Source of the DNA: Halorubrum aethiopicum
GTDB taxonomy: Archaea > Halobacteriota > Halobacteria > Halobacteriales > Haloferacaceae
Direction: 5' to 3'
Assembly: GCF_001542905.1 (NCBI RefSeq)
Contig: NZ_LOAJ01000003.1
Coordinates: 1-64,000, forward strand
DNA: 64,000 bases
The stretch's first letter is position 1, and each line of letters opens with the position of its first letter. Positions 17,170 through 25,635 of the stretch are shown one piece after another. The notes under the pieces are model-generated. The model was not told the origin of the DNA and searched no databases. It saw only the letters and a program-made list of their open reading frames with translations. A program made the position numbers and the translations under genes.

Positions 17170-17487
17170 GCTGTCGTAGGGTTCTCTGTCTGTGTCGTTC
17201 CCAATGCCCTTCGGAGCTTCTGCTGGGTTTCAGTACTTCATATCGCTAACTAACTTGCAATCCGTCTCGTGGCTACCATGGAGCTTCACTACCACGAGTA
17301 CCGATCCATCGATTACTCAGGCCGTCGTCGTCACTATCCCACTGGTCACCTCCTGTTCCTGTCTGGGGTCGTGTAGATAGCCGAACGACCATCGTACCTC
17401 GGTCTGGCGGGAATCCGAGGCTGTCCACCACCCCGGTTTCTCATATCGGAATGGCTGGACAATGTCGATATCGCACACCATTAGCAT
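17170..17487. other. Intergenic stretch before the partition repeats
   Basis: About 320 bases after the wHTH gene. No gene, repeat or hairpin recognised; it becomes AT-richer as it approaches the 9-bp repeats at 17488. Confidence 0.5.
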
Positions 17488-17822
17488 AATGTGAATAATG
17501 TGGATAATGTAAGCTCCGTACAGTGTATAATCAGCGCCTGAGGTGTAGCGATAATTGTGATGGCTGTGTGCGAAATGTAGATAATGCAAATCGTGTAGAT
17601 TACGTTTGACTGGTGGAGATAAGGGCAAATTGGGATTGTGCTCACAATTAGAATAATGTACAAAATGTAGATTGTGTAGATAGCGCGCCCAATTTGTCTG
17701 ACGCAGAATTAAGGTGGGCGAACTTCATTAGCCGCGTATGAGCAAGGCAAAACTCACATTATTAACGAAATGTGCGCAACCTTCAAAATCTACACAATGT
17801 AGATTGTCCACAAAATGTACAA
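17488..17822 (+). repeat. Candidate partition centromere: clusters of tandem 9-bp repeats
   Basis: Four clusters of perfectly phased 9-mers with consensus near AATGTAGAT. Three copies at 17488-17514 (AATGTGAAT, AATGTGGAT, AATGTAAGC), three at 17574-17600, three at 17655-17681 and four at 17787-17822. All read in the same direction. The last cluster occupies the promoter position of the downstream parA gene (27 bases upstream of its ATG), so binding there should also repress transcription. A fifth cluster follows the operon at 19245. Iterated short sites around a ParA operon are how partition centromeres look; binding by the operon's small protein is inference. Confidence 0.75.
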
Positions 17823-17849
17823 AATTCAACCATCGCGGGGTGCTGACCC

Positions 17850-18722
17850 ATGAGTGCTGACGAGTTTGAAGGACTCCCCGGAGCAGCTGTCTCGTTGCTC
17901 AAGGGGGGCGTAGGAAAATCCACGATCGCGCTCAACATCGCTGATCGACTCGCTGATCGCGGCCATGAGACGGTACTACTGGATCTGGATAAGGACGGGC
18001 ACATGACGACCCAGCTTGGGTACGACGATGCGTACGACCGCGATGCGAACCTCGGTGACGCCCTTATCGATGGTGAAGACCCCGAAGACCTGCTTATCGA
18101 GACGGACTTCGGCGTTCACCTCCTCCCGTCAAGCAACGAACTCGAGAACGTCGAGACGAGGCTGAAGGACGAGCGGTTCGCAGACGTCAAACTTCGGCGA
18201 AACGTTGTCGATCCACTCATTCAAAACGGATACGACTACGTGATAATTGATGCCGCCGGCGGCCGTGGGAAACTTTCCGATAACGCCCTCATCGCTGTCC
18301 AGCGCGTCATTATCCCGCTAATTCCGCGTGCTGGCTCGATCAACGGCCTCAATAAGATGATTGAACGCCAGATCTCTCCAATCCGGGAGAATATCGGGTT
18401 AGACATCCTCGCAGTCACTCCGAATATGATCCGCGAAACGATGGGGCAACACAACGAGCATCGGACTCTCGTCGAAAATCTCAACCGAGAGTTCGGTTCG
18501 TTCGTCCCTGAGTACGCTCGTGTGGATCCGGAGATCTTCGATGCTCTCAACGATTCGGGACGCACCATCGATAGTATCCCGAAGCCAGGGATTCGTGAAC
18601 GGACTGCGATTTCCCGCGCCTTCAAGCAAGGAATGCCCGTCTCGGAATTCGACGAGGATTGCGACCAGATCCCGAATTTCGACCACTTAGCGGACCTCGT
18701 GGAGGAACACAGCCATGCCTAA
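17850..18722 (+). CDS. parA: ParA-type partition ATPase
   Basis: 290 residues. The deviant Walker A is KGGVGKST (18-25), followed by VLLDLDKDGHMTTQLG and a second acidic strand DYVIIDAAGG, diagnostic of ParA/Soj/MinD ATPases. Such proteins form dynamic patterns on the nucleoid and move plasmid copies apart together with a centromere-binding partner. It overlaps the next gene by 8 bases. The promoter region is covered by 9-bp repeats, which suggests autoregulation by the partition complex. The combination of origin and parA within 20 kb supports a plasmid or secondary replicon. Confidence 0.92.
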   Translation: MSADEFEGLPGAAVSLLKGGVGKSTIALNIADRLADRGHETVLLDLDKDGHMTTQLGYDDAYDRDANLGDALIDGEDPEDLLIETDFGVHLLPSSNELENVETRLKDERFADVKLRRNVVDPLIQNGYDYVIIDAAGGRGKLSDNALIAVQRVIIPLIPRAGSINGLNKMIERQISPIRENIGLDILAVTPNMIRETMGQHNEHRTLVENLNREFGSFVPEYARVDPEIFDALNDSGRTIDSIPKPGIRERTAISRAFKQGMPVSEFDEDCDQIPNFDHLADLVEEHSHA

Positions 18723-19200
18723 TGAGGACGACCGTTTCGGGGACGTCGCTGAACAGCTCAAACAAACGGAGGAAGGAGTAGACTCGGACGACGACGAACG
18801 TACTGACACCCAGGATGAACCACAATCGGATGAGGAGATAACTACTGAGGACACAGAGTCGGAGACTGAGTCCACTCCTGAGCAGGATGAGGAGGATGAA
18901 GACGAATCCACCGGTGGACCGGCCTTCTCCTTTGACGAGACCGATATGCACGGCTTCTATGTCCGGGAGGAGACGTGGAATGGCGTCACCCGGATGCGGT
19001 CCTCGGTAACTGCCGCGTGCTCTATGTTTGATGTTCCCGAATTTGAGGGAAGAGAGTTTCAAGATGCGTGTCTCCGGGTGATTGCGGACCACGGTGATGA
19101 GGTCGCCCTTCAGATTCTCCGGGAGCGTGGTATCGAAGCCGATGAGGAACGTGTACAGGAAGTTGTGGAGATGCTGAGCGAGCAAGCTACGAACGACTAG
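18715..19200 (+). CDS. Acidic ParA partner, candidate centromere-binding protein
   Basis: 161 residues. The first 70 residues are an extremely acidic low-complexity tail. The C-terminal 90 residues (from AFSFDETDMHGFYVREETW) look folded and helical, ending in repeated acidic helices. No ParB domain or ribbon-helix-helix motif was recognised. Its overlap with parA and the 9-bp repeats on both sides of the pair make it the prime candidate for the site-binding adaptor that replaces ParB. That role is inferred from position only. Confidence 0.7.
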   Translation: MPNEDDRFGDVAEQLKQTEEGVDSDDDERTDTQDEPQSDEEITTEDTESETESTPEQDEEDEDESTGGPAFSFDETDMHGFYVREETWNGVTRMRSSVTAACSMFDVPEFEGREFQDACLRVIADHGDEVALQILRERGIEADEERVQEVVEMLSEQATND

Positions 19201-19499
19201 CATCGGATTTGGTAGATTTCCTCCACCACTCAGATTTTGCGCATATTGTACATTATGTAGATTGTGTAGTAACCTATCTGCTTGCGGTCTTGCGATTATT
19301 CTCGGAACTGGGTTCGAACGGCGGTCGCGGTTTTGGTATAGCGTTATATGATTTATACCGTTGGCCAAGTCCGTATTTCGGAGGATAGAACTCCTCTACA
19401 TGGGGAAAATTGGATATGAGACTCTTGTCACTGTTGGTTATGATTAGTATAGTAATCACGACCACTTTGAAGTACCCCGACGCCGTCGGTGAAGCACGA
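19201..19499. repeat. Downstream copy of the 9-bp repeat cluster
   Basis: Bases 19245-19271 contain three phased 9-mers (ATTGTACAT, TATGTAGAT, TGTGTAGTA) in the same orientation as the upstream clusters, closely matching the triplet at 17655-17681. The rest of this gap is AT-rich with no credible gene. Confidence 0.65.
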
Positions 19500-19589
19500 A
19501 TGCTGCAACCGCCTCACGACGGCGCTTCCCCCGGGGTAGAGGCACCGAGACCGGGCCCGCAGGACGGTGGAGGGCCGGTGAATGCCTGA
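19500..19589 (+). CDS. Possible 29-residue peptide coupled to the integrase gene
   Basis: ATG at 19500 opens a 29-codon frame rich in Pro and Gly, whose TGA overlaps the integrase ATG by eight bases. Such an overlap permits translational coupling. No Shine-Dalgarno sequence is evident. It may be a leader peptide or a chance frame. Confidence 0.3.
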   Translation: MLQPPHDGASPGVEAPRPGPQDGGGPVNA

Positions 19590-20817
19590 TCGAGCACTTT
19601 CGACGCCGCTCGAAGATAGCTTCGAGCGTTACCTCCAGGACAAGGGGAAAGGCCGCGGTGGGGACGGTGGGAACTATCGACGTAACGCTGCACGCGAGCT
19701 CGCGCGGTTCGCCGAGTGGGCCGCCGGCGACCGCGGCGCCGACGACTGGACCGGGATCGTCCCCGACGGCGTCGACCGGGAATCGACCTTCGACGATCTC
19801 GACGAACGCGTGTTCCGGGAGTACGCCCGGCATCTCGGTGGGGATCGGGGACTCAAGCAGAACACAGTACAAACCTATTACCGCTATATCTCTGCGTGGT
19901 GTGGCTGGTGCGTCAACGAGGGGTATCTTGAGGCCCACTACGCGCAGCGGGCGAGTGCGATGGCGCCGCTGCCGGAAGACGACGGCCGCAAGCCCGGTGA
20001 CCAGCAGGCTTGGACGTCCGAACAGCGCCACGCCCTCACCCGCCACGTCGACGAAAAGGCTCGCGACGCCGTCGAGGCGTACACGACACTCCCGGAGGAT
20101 ACTGGCCCCCTCGACAAGCAGCGAGCGCGCTACGCGGCGCTGAAGGCGGCTCGTAACCGAGCTCTGGTGTTCGTCCTCGCGTACACAGGTGTCCGGGTCG
20201 GGGAACTCCTACGGGACCCGAATGACCCACGCCGGCGCGGCGTTCGCTGGGAGGACTTTTCCCTCGACGACGGGAGTATGGACGTCTACCGGAAGAAACA
20301 GCAGTGGGACGCCGCGAGTCTTCCCGATCCGGTGATTTCTCCGTTGCGGAGCTACCGTCAGCTGGTGGACCCGCCGACGGACCGCTGGCCGGTGTTTCCG
20401 ACGTTCGACCAACGGACGCTCGCAGAGCTCGTCCGGGAAGAGCTAGCCGAACGAGGGGAACACCCAGAAGTAATCGACGAGCGACGTGAGGCACACGCCC
20501 GGGACCTCTTGCTGGCGCTCGATGAGAATATTCGGCCGCCGTCGATCACGACGGACGGCGCACGGTCGATTCTCCAACGACTCTCGGAGGCCGCGGAGAT
20601 CGACATCGACCATCCGAAACACGATTATCTTGCTCCGCACGGTGGCCGTCGTGGCATGGGCGAGGTTCTGGTCCGGGCATTCGGATATACTGTGGCGGCC
20701 CGATATCTCGATAATTCTGAGGAGATGGTTCGTGAGCGGTACTCGCATATCGAGGCTGGTGAGTTAGGTGATGTCGCTACTGAGGCCCTCGAGGAGATCG
20801 ATAGTGTACCGCAATAA
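19582..20817 (+). CDS. Tyrosine recombinase (XerC/D-like integrase)
   Basis: 411 residues. An N-terminal SAM-like core-binding domain (about 10-130, with QNTVQTYYRYISAW) is followed by the catalytic domain. Catalytic residues visible are R205 (TGVRVGELL), H353 and R356 (HGGRRG), and the nucleophile Y387 (RERYSH). All core residues of the family are present, so the enzyme should be active. It is placed just after the partition operon, which fits dimer resolution or integration of the replicon; no attachment site duplicate was found in the window. The C-terminal domain carries an insertion of about 60 residues between the Arg and the HxxR motif. Confidence 0.9.
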   Translation: MPDRALSTPLEDSFERYLQDKGKGRGGDGGNYRRNAARELARFAEWAAGDRGADDWTGIVPDGVDRESTFDDLDERVFREYARHLGGDRGLKQNTVQTYYRYISAWCGWCVNEGYLEAHYAQRASAMAPLPEDDGRKPGDQQAWTSEQRHALTRHVDEKARDAVEAYTTLPEDTGPLDKQRARYAALKAARNRALVFVLAYTGVRVGELLRDPNDPRRRGVRWEDFSLDDGSMDVYRKKQQWDAASLPDPVISPLRSYRQLVDPPTDRWPVFPTFDQRTLAELVREELAERGEHPEVIDERREAHARDLLLALDENIRPPSITTDGARSILQRLSEAAEIDIDHPKHDYLAPHGGRRGMGEVLVRAFGYTVAARYLDNSEEMVRERYSHIEAGELGDVATEALEEIDSVPQ

Positions 20818-20849
20818 CTTATTTCGAGTGAGAGGGGTAGACCGTCGCG

Positions 20850-21503
20850 TCAAACCGCTTTGACAGTGAACAGCGAGTCGTCACTGAGGACGACCTGTAT
20901 CCGGCGGTGCCAGGCGTCAGCGAAAGCCTCTCGTTGCTGTTCAGTTGCCGATTCGTCGAGAATCCCTTGGAGGTTCCCGATTGCGGGTCCACCGTCAGGA
21001 ACGTCGCTGACGTGGTAGGTCACTTCGACGGTCTCGTCCGTGTCGGTTCGCCGGAACCGGAACGTCGGCTCTGCCGTGTCCGGGTCGAACGCGTCGAAGA
21101 CGAGGAGGTCGCGGCGGCCGCCGTAGCCGCCGGCGAGCCCGCTGAATCCGTCGTCTTCGGTCGCGCCAGTAACGTACGAGATGATGCGGCTCATCACGCC
21201 ATACGCAGCATCGTCCTGCGGGCCGGCCGCCTGCACCTCGATTTCGCTCCGAACTGGATAGTCGTCGGGATACAGGGCGTCGAGCCCCAACTGGACGATC
21301 CGGTAGGCGCCCGAGGCAGTCGGACAGGAATGTCCCGCCTCTTTCACCGCGTCTCTATAGGTGATGACGAACGGGTCACCCGGTTCGAGAACGCCGAGGG
21401 CCTCCGCGACAGGGTCGCGAATTTCGATCGGATCGACGTCGTAGTCTACCTTCCAATTGGTTCTAGTCTGGGTCTCGGCGGTCGCAGTCGAGTTTGATGT
21501 CAT
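20850..21503 (-). CDS. FmdE-like protein
   Basis: 217 residues. The segment EAGHSCPTASGAYRIVQLGL is the GHxCP opening of the FmdE family (formylmethanofuran dehydrogenase operon subunit E-like), a small domain whose Cys and His can bind metal. Haloarchaea lack methanogenesis, so the role must differ. The gene lies 28 bases downstream of the CPG-motif P-type ATPase on the same strand, which suggests a metal-binding accessory. A second-domain stretch with GGYGGRRDLLV has no known match to me. Confidence 0.55.
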   Translation of the reverse strand: MTSNSTATAETQTRTNWKVDYDVDPIEIRDPVAEALGVLEPGDPFVITYRDAVKEAGHSCPTASGAYRIVQLGLDALYPDDYPVRSEIEVQAAGPQDDAAYGVMSRIISYVTGATEDDGFSGLAGGYGGRRDLLVFDAFDPDTAEPTFRFRRTDTDETVEVTYHVSDVPDGGPAIGNLQGILDESATEQQREAFADAWHRRIQVVLSDDSLFTVKAV

Positions 21504-21531
21504 GAGTGGTGGTGATGATCGTATCTAGTGG

Positions 21532-23451
21532 TCAGTGGCGAAGCAGTCGCATCCCGTTGAGGATGACCGCGAGGACGCTGGCCTCGTGGACCAACATTCC
21601 CGCGGCGAGGGTGACGTAGCTGGTGAGCACGCCCGCGAGCAGGACGGTCACGGTCAGCACTGCGAGCCCGACGTTCTCGAGGACGTTCCAGCGCGTCGCC
21701 TTGCTGAGTTTGACCGCGTAGGGGATGCGGTCGAGGTCGTCGGCCATCAACGCCATGTCTGCCGTTTCGATGGCGGTGTCCGTCCCGGCGGCACCCATCG
21801 CGATGCCAACGTCGGCGGTCGCCAGCGACGGCGCGTCGTTGATGCCGTCGCCGACCATCGCGACCACGTGGCCGTCGGCTTGGTAGGCCTCGATGACTCT
21901 CTGCTTGTCCTCGGGGAGGAGTTCGGCGCGGTACTCGTCGATGCCGACCTCCTCGGCGACGGCGGCGGCCGTCCGCTCGTTGTCGCCGGTGAGCATCACC
22001 GTCTCGATGCCGACGTCCTGAAGCGCCGTGACGACCCCAGGAGCTGCCTTCCGGAGCTCGTCCCGCAGCGCGATTGCGCCGATGATGTCCCCGTCCCGGA
22101 CGACGTGGACGACAGTTTCGCCGCGCTCCTCACGCTCGCGGACGTAGTCGGCGATCCGACTGGGGACGTTAATGTCGCGGTCCTCCAGCAGTGCGCGATT
22201 GCCGACAACAACTTCGGTGCCCTCGGTATGGGCGATAACGCCCTTACCAGCGACCACGTCGAAATCGTCCGGACCGGGAATCGACTGAAGGCTGGCGTCC
22301 GTCTCGTCCGCCTGGGCGACCGCCGCCCCACCGTCCGTCGCAGCAGTCGGGCGCTCGCGGGCTGCGTCAACGATGGCGTCAGCGAGGTGGTGTTCGCTCT
22401 TCTTCTCGGCGGTTGCCGCGAGCGAGAGGACTTCGTCATCGGCGACGCCGAATCCCTCGACGTCGGCGACGGTGGTTTCGCCCTTGGTGAGGGTGCCGGT
22501 CTTGTCGAAGGCGACGAGGTCGATCTTGCCGGCGCGTTCGAGGTGTTCGCCGCCCTTCATCAGCACGCCCGATCGGGCGGCGTTGCCGATGGCCGAGACG
22601 ATGCTGACTGGCGGCCCGATCACCAGCGCGCCCGGACAGCCGATGACCAACAGCGTCAACGACAGGATCGCGTTCTGCGTGACTGCATATGCGCCGATGG
22701 CCAGCACGATGACGGCCGGCGTGTAGTACTTCGCGAACCGGTCGATGAGACTCTCCGTGGGCGACTGGGCCTCTTGGGCCTCCTCGACGCGACGGATGAT
22801 ACGTTCGAGCGTCGTGTCCGAGCCCGCACCCGTCGTCCGGATTTCTAGCGCGCCCTCCTGGTTGACCGTCCCGGCGTAGACTTCGTCGCCGTCGGCCTTG
22901 TGGACGGGGGCGCTCTCGCCGGTGACCGGCGCCTGGTTGACGGCGCTTTCGCCGTCGACGACCTCGCCATCGACCGGAATCTTCCCGCCCGGCCTCACGA
23001 CGACGACCTCGCCCTCTTCGACTTCCCGGGCGGGAACCTCTTGGAGTTCCCCGTCGCGACGGACGGTCGCCGTGTCGGGCGTCATCTCCAGGAGCTCCTG
23101 GAGGGCCGTCCGGGTCTTCCGCATGGTCCGGCCCTCAAGGTAGCTGCCGAGGCTGAACAGGAAGACGACGGCGGCAGCCTCCCAGTACTCCCCGATGACG
23201 ATGGCCCCGATAGCGGCCAGCGTCACCAGCGACTTGATGCCGAGTGTCCGGTTCGTGACCTCGTGGTAGGCGGTCTTGGCGATGTCGTAGCCACCCACGA
23301 TCGTCGCGAGGACGAGGATGGCGGCGCTTGCCATCTCGAAACTCGTGAGGTAGCCCAGACTCCAGCCACCGCCGTACAGCAGACCGCTCGTCGCCGTGAC
23401 GATGGCCTTCCGGTGTTTCCGGTAGTACTGCGTGATCGATTGAATGTTCAT
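21532..23451 (-). CDS. P1B-type heavy-metal ATPase with CPG motif
   Basis: 639 residues from ATG at 23451; the frame extends upstream but that part overlaps the HMA gene in another frame. Transmembrane metal motif is CPG (272-274, in VIGCPGALVIG) rather than CPC, CPH or SPC. The phosphorylation site is DKTGT with D316, and TGDN plus GDGINDAP hinge motifs are present. The conserved HP dipeptide of the nucleotide domain reads HH here (SEHHLADA). There is no N-terminal metal domain; an HMA protein is encoded separately four bases upstream. Expected to export a soft metal ion across the membrane; the ion cannot be told from this motif. Confidence 0.88.
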   Translation of the reverse strand: MNIQSITQYYRKHRKAIVTATSGLLYGGGWSLGYLTSFEMASAAILVLATIVGGYDIAKTAYHEVTNRTLGIKSLVTLAAIGAIVIGEYWEAAAVVFLFSLGSYLEGRTMRKTRTALQELLEMTPDTATVRRDGELQEVPAREVEEGEVVVVRPGGKIPVDGEVVDGESAVNQAPVTGESAPVHKADGDEVYAGTVNQEGALEIRTTGAGSDTTLERIIRRVEEAQEAQSPTESLIDRFAKYYTPAVIVLAIGAYAVTQNAILSLTLLVIGCPGALVIGPPVSIVSAIGNAARSGVLMKGGEHLERAGKIDLVAFDKTGTLTKGETTVADVEGFGVADDEVLSLAATAEKKSEHHLADAIVDAARERPTAATDGGAAVAQADETDASLQSIPGPDDFDVVAGKGVIAHTEGTEVVVGNRALLEDRDINVPSRIADYVREREERGETVVHVVRDGDIIGAIALRDELRKAAPGVVTALQDVGIETVMLTGDNERTAAAVAEEVGIDEYRAELLPEDKQRVIEAYQADGHVVAMVGDGINDAPSLATADVGIAMGAAGTDTAIETADMALMADDLDRIPYAVKLSKATRWNVLENVGLAVLTVTVLLAGVLTSYVTLAAGMLVHEASVLAVILNGMRLLRH

Positions 23452-23455
23452 GGTG

Positions 23456-23671
23456 TTAGGCTGGTTGGGGCGTGTACCCCTGGTTTTCGATGGTCTGTGC
23501 GAAGGCGTCGGGATCAGCGACGCTGTCGTCATATTCGATCTCGACGCGGCCGGTCGCGTAGTGAACCTCGACGTGCTGGACACCGTCGACGTTCGATAGG
23601 GCGCGTTCGACGGTGCTCGCACAGGTCGGGCAGTCGAAGTCGAGGACGCGGAACTGGGTTGTGTCGCTCAT
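23456..23671 (-). CDS. HMA-domain metallochaperone
   Basis: 71 residues, one ferredoxin-like HMA domain. The metal site is DFDCPTCAST, the CxxC loop. It ends four bases before the CPG-type ATPase gene, so the two are co-translated. In most P1B ATPases this domain is fused to the N-terminus; here it is a separate polypeptide that probably hands the ion to the pump. Confidence 0.88.
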   Translation of the reverse strand: MSDTTQFRVLDFDCPTCASTVERALSNVDGVQHVEVHYATGRVEIEYDDSVADPDAFAQTIENQGYTPQPA

Positions 23672-23853
23672 TACAGTTTGAGGTAGTGCCCGTACCCCAA
23701 TAAGTATTTTTTAGATGATATGTTTGAATACAGATATAGGTGATTGGAACAGTCAAACGGGCTGTCTAGGGCTTTCGGTATCGCGGACCCAGCGACCTGA
23801 GTTCTAAGCAGCGTCCCGCTAGCTTTTCCCACCTGCTCATACTCAGTTCTCGT

Positions 23854-24378
23854 ATGAGTAGTTCCGGTACCGACCACCGGCTTGAGGACATCGCGGTGCG
23901 AGACACCCGGGTTTCGGATGCCATCGATGAACCGATGCGGGCGATGATCCTCGATATCCTCTCCGAGGAGGCGCTGACCGCAACTGAGGTCCACGGCCGT
24001 TTGGAGGACCGCGGCGTCGACCGCACGGAGAACACGGTTCGTCATCACATCAACGAGTTACGGGATGCCGGTCTCGTCGACGTCGTCCGCTTCGAGGAAG
24101 GGCGCGGTGGGACGACGAAGTACTACCACGCGAATACGATCGTCCTCTCGTACTCGCTGCCAGAGTCAGCTGATGACGCTGTTGAGGAGATGATCGAGGC
24201 CGTTCAACCCCAGATCAGGGACTCACTCGATACTCTCACAGAAGACCACGACGACGCGATAGCGGAGATCGTCGCAGATATGCAGCCGTGTGAGCACTGT
24301 CAGACCCAGAAGTACGAAACCTACGTGCTCCTGACTGTCCTCCGCCGGGCGTTCGTTCGTGCGCACCGAGATTCTTGA
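23854..24378 (+). CDS. ArsR-type metal-responsive regulator
   Basis: 174 residues. The winged helix-turn-helix covers about residues 25-95 (MRAMILDILSEEALTATEVH, then NTVRHHINELRDAGLV). A C-terminal CEHCQTQKY provides a CxxC pair that could sense a thiophilic metal. Divergent from the HMA chaperone and ATPase genes across a 182-base spacer, so it most likely controls their expression. The start ATG follows a GTATGAG context; no alternative start is near. Confidence 0.82.
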   Translation: MSSSGTDHRLEDIAVRDTRVSDAIDEPMRAMILDILSEEALTATEVHGRLEDRGVDRTENTVRHHINELRDAGLVDVVRFEEGRGGTTKYYHANTIVLSYSLPESADDAVEEMIEAVQPQIRDSLDTLTEDHDDAIAEIVADMQPCEHCQTQKYETYVLLTVLRRAFVRAHRDS

Positions 24379-24398
24379 GCTTGCGCCCTGTACCGCTG

Positions 24399-25055
24399 TC
24401 AAGGCCTCACTTCACCGTGTGTTTTAGTTATCCGGCGATATCCCTCATACACAGCTGGCAATCCGAGGGGAAGTGCGAAGACTCCGAACCCGAGTAGGAT
24501 GTATCCGGCTACGTGCCGGCGTCGCACAGCTAGAACTGTCGCGGCGACGCCGACGAACGCAATCAGATAGGCAAGATTACTCCAGAGCACGTTGTACGAG
24601 GAGCAGTATAGCCAGCAGACGACCGTGTAGGAGGGAGCGTTCCAGGTCGGCGGATGAAGCTTCGGCCAGAAAAACCGGCAGTATGTCGTCCAGCTGAGCA
24701 TCGCGAGCGCCGGAAGTCCAGCAAGCCACATCGGTGTTCCGAACGGCATCCAGTCTCCGAATCGTCTATAGCCAGCGAGGAACAGCGCGGGAAAGCCGAT
24801 AATCCACAGCCAGATACCGATAGTGTAGGTCACCGGCCAGTGTTCGATCCGGGGCTGTGCAATCGGTAATCGTAGAGACTCGGGCAGCGTCGCCCACGGG
24901 AACGAGGGATCGGGAACGGGATTCGTGAGGAACGCGACCAGACAGAGTCCAGTCCCGATGAGGAGCCCGTATAACCCCACCGTCGTGTATCGGTCAAGCC
25001 ACGCTGGAAGTTGCGGACGGGGAGACTGTTGACGGTGGTCGGGGTAGCCGGTCAT
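24399..25055 (-). CDS. Hypothetical membrane protein
   Basis: 218 residues with about five or six transmembrane helices (for example GLYGLLIGTGLCLVAFL, IGIWLWIIGFPALFLAGY and LAYLIAFVGVAATVLAV). Several aromatic and Cys residues lie in a middle loop (TTYCRFFWPKLHPPTW). No family recognised. It follows a convergent regulator gene and precedes the SHOCT gene on the same strand; it may belong to the metal stress set. Confidence 0.65.
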   Translation of the reverse strand: MTGYPDHRQQSPRPQLPAWLDRYTTVGLYGLLIGTGLCLVAFLTNPVPDPSFPWATLPESLRLPIAQPRIEHWPVTYTIGIWLWIIGFPALFLAGYRRFGDWMPFGTPMWLAGLPALAMLSWTTYCRFFWPKLHPPTWNAPSYTVVCWLYCSSYNVLWSNLAYLIAFVGVAATVLAVRRRHVAGYILLGFGVFALPLGLPAVYEGYRRITKTHGEVRP

Positions 25056-25081
25056 CCTTCAGCTTTGATGTCTCGTCGTAA

Positions 25082-25453
25082 TCAGGTATCTCGTTCGAGT
25101 GCTTCGCGTCGCTGTTCGTATTCCTCGTCAGTCAGCTCCCCGCGAGCGTAGGCAAGCCGAAGCTCTTCGAGTGCCTGGTCCGAATCACTCGCAGCTCCCG
25201 TAACTGCGCGATAGATGAGGTACCCACCACCGACGAGGGCAGCGAGGAACAGCAGCTGCATCACGATGCCGACGATGAACATCCAGCCAGGCATCGTCCC
25301 GTCGCCCCACATGTGACCGCCCCACATCCCGCCCATCATCGGACCAAACCCCATCATCCCGAAGCCCATGAAGAACAACGGGACGATGAAGACGGCACCG
25401 ATGATAACGAGGAGGAGCGTAACAAGTCGCGTATCGTCTGAATTTGTCGGCAT
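25082..25453 (-). CDS. SHOCT-domain membrane protein, Met/Gly/His-rich
   Basis: 123 residues. One transmembrane helix at about 10-30, then a linker rich in Met, Gly, His and Trp (with GMMGFGPMM and GGHMWGDG), a second helix, and a C-terminal SHOCT motif (LEELRLAYARGELTDEEYEQ). SHOCT tails are short oligomerisation modules. The Met/His-rich part could bind copper. It lies 26 bases upstream of the hypothetical membrane gene. A paralogue lies at 29352-29747. Confidence 0.8.
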   Translation of the reverse strand: MPTNSDDTRLVTLLLVIIGAVFIVPLFFMGFGMMGFGPMMGGMWGGHMWGDGTMPGWMFIVGIVMQLLFLAALVGGGYLIYRAVTGAASDSDQALEELRLAYARGELTDEEYEQRREALERDT

Positions 25454-25635
25454 ATTGTGATCCCTCCCTGAGTTGGGGTTCTCAGATTATACTACGCACT
25501 AACTATTCAATGCGGTTGTGCCTTTGACCTACGTGTTCCACCCGCCACAATTCTTTTGAATACCTACTCATCACGGCTCTGACCCGAACTATCTGAAGGA
25601 AAACTGCAATAGATGATCCCTTCGAACTGATACCT

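Noticed and set aside
17461-17822. CRISPR array
   Set aside because: The repeats are 9-bp and contiguous, without unique spacers, so they are iterated sites, not CRISPR.
19300-19335. GGTTCGAAC resembling a tRNA T-loop, possible attachment site near the integrase
   Set aside because: The surrounding bases do not form a T-stem or acceptor stem, and no second copy was found.
21535-23703. Plus-strand frames opposite the CPG ATPase
   Set aside because: Long GC-driven antisense frames without recognisable protein features.
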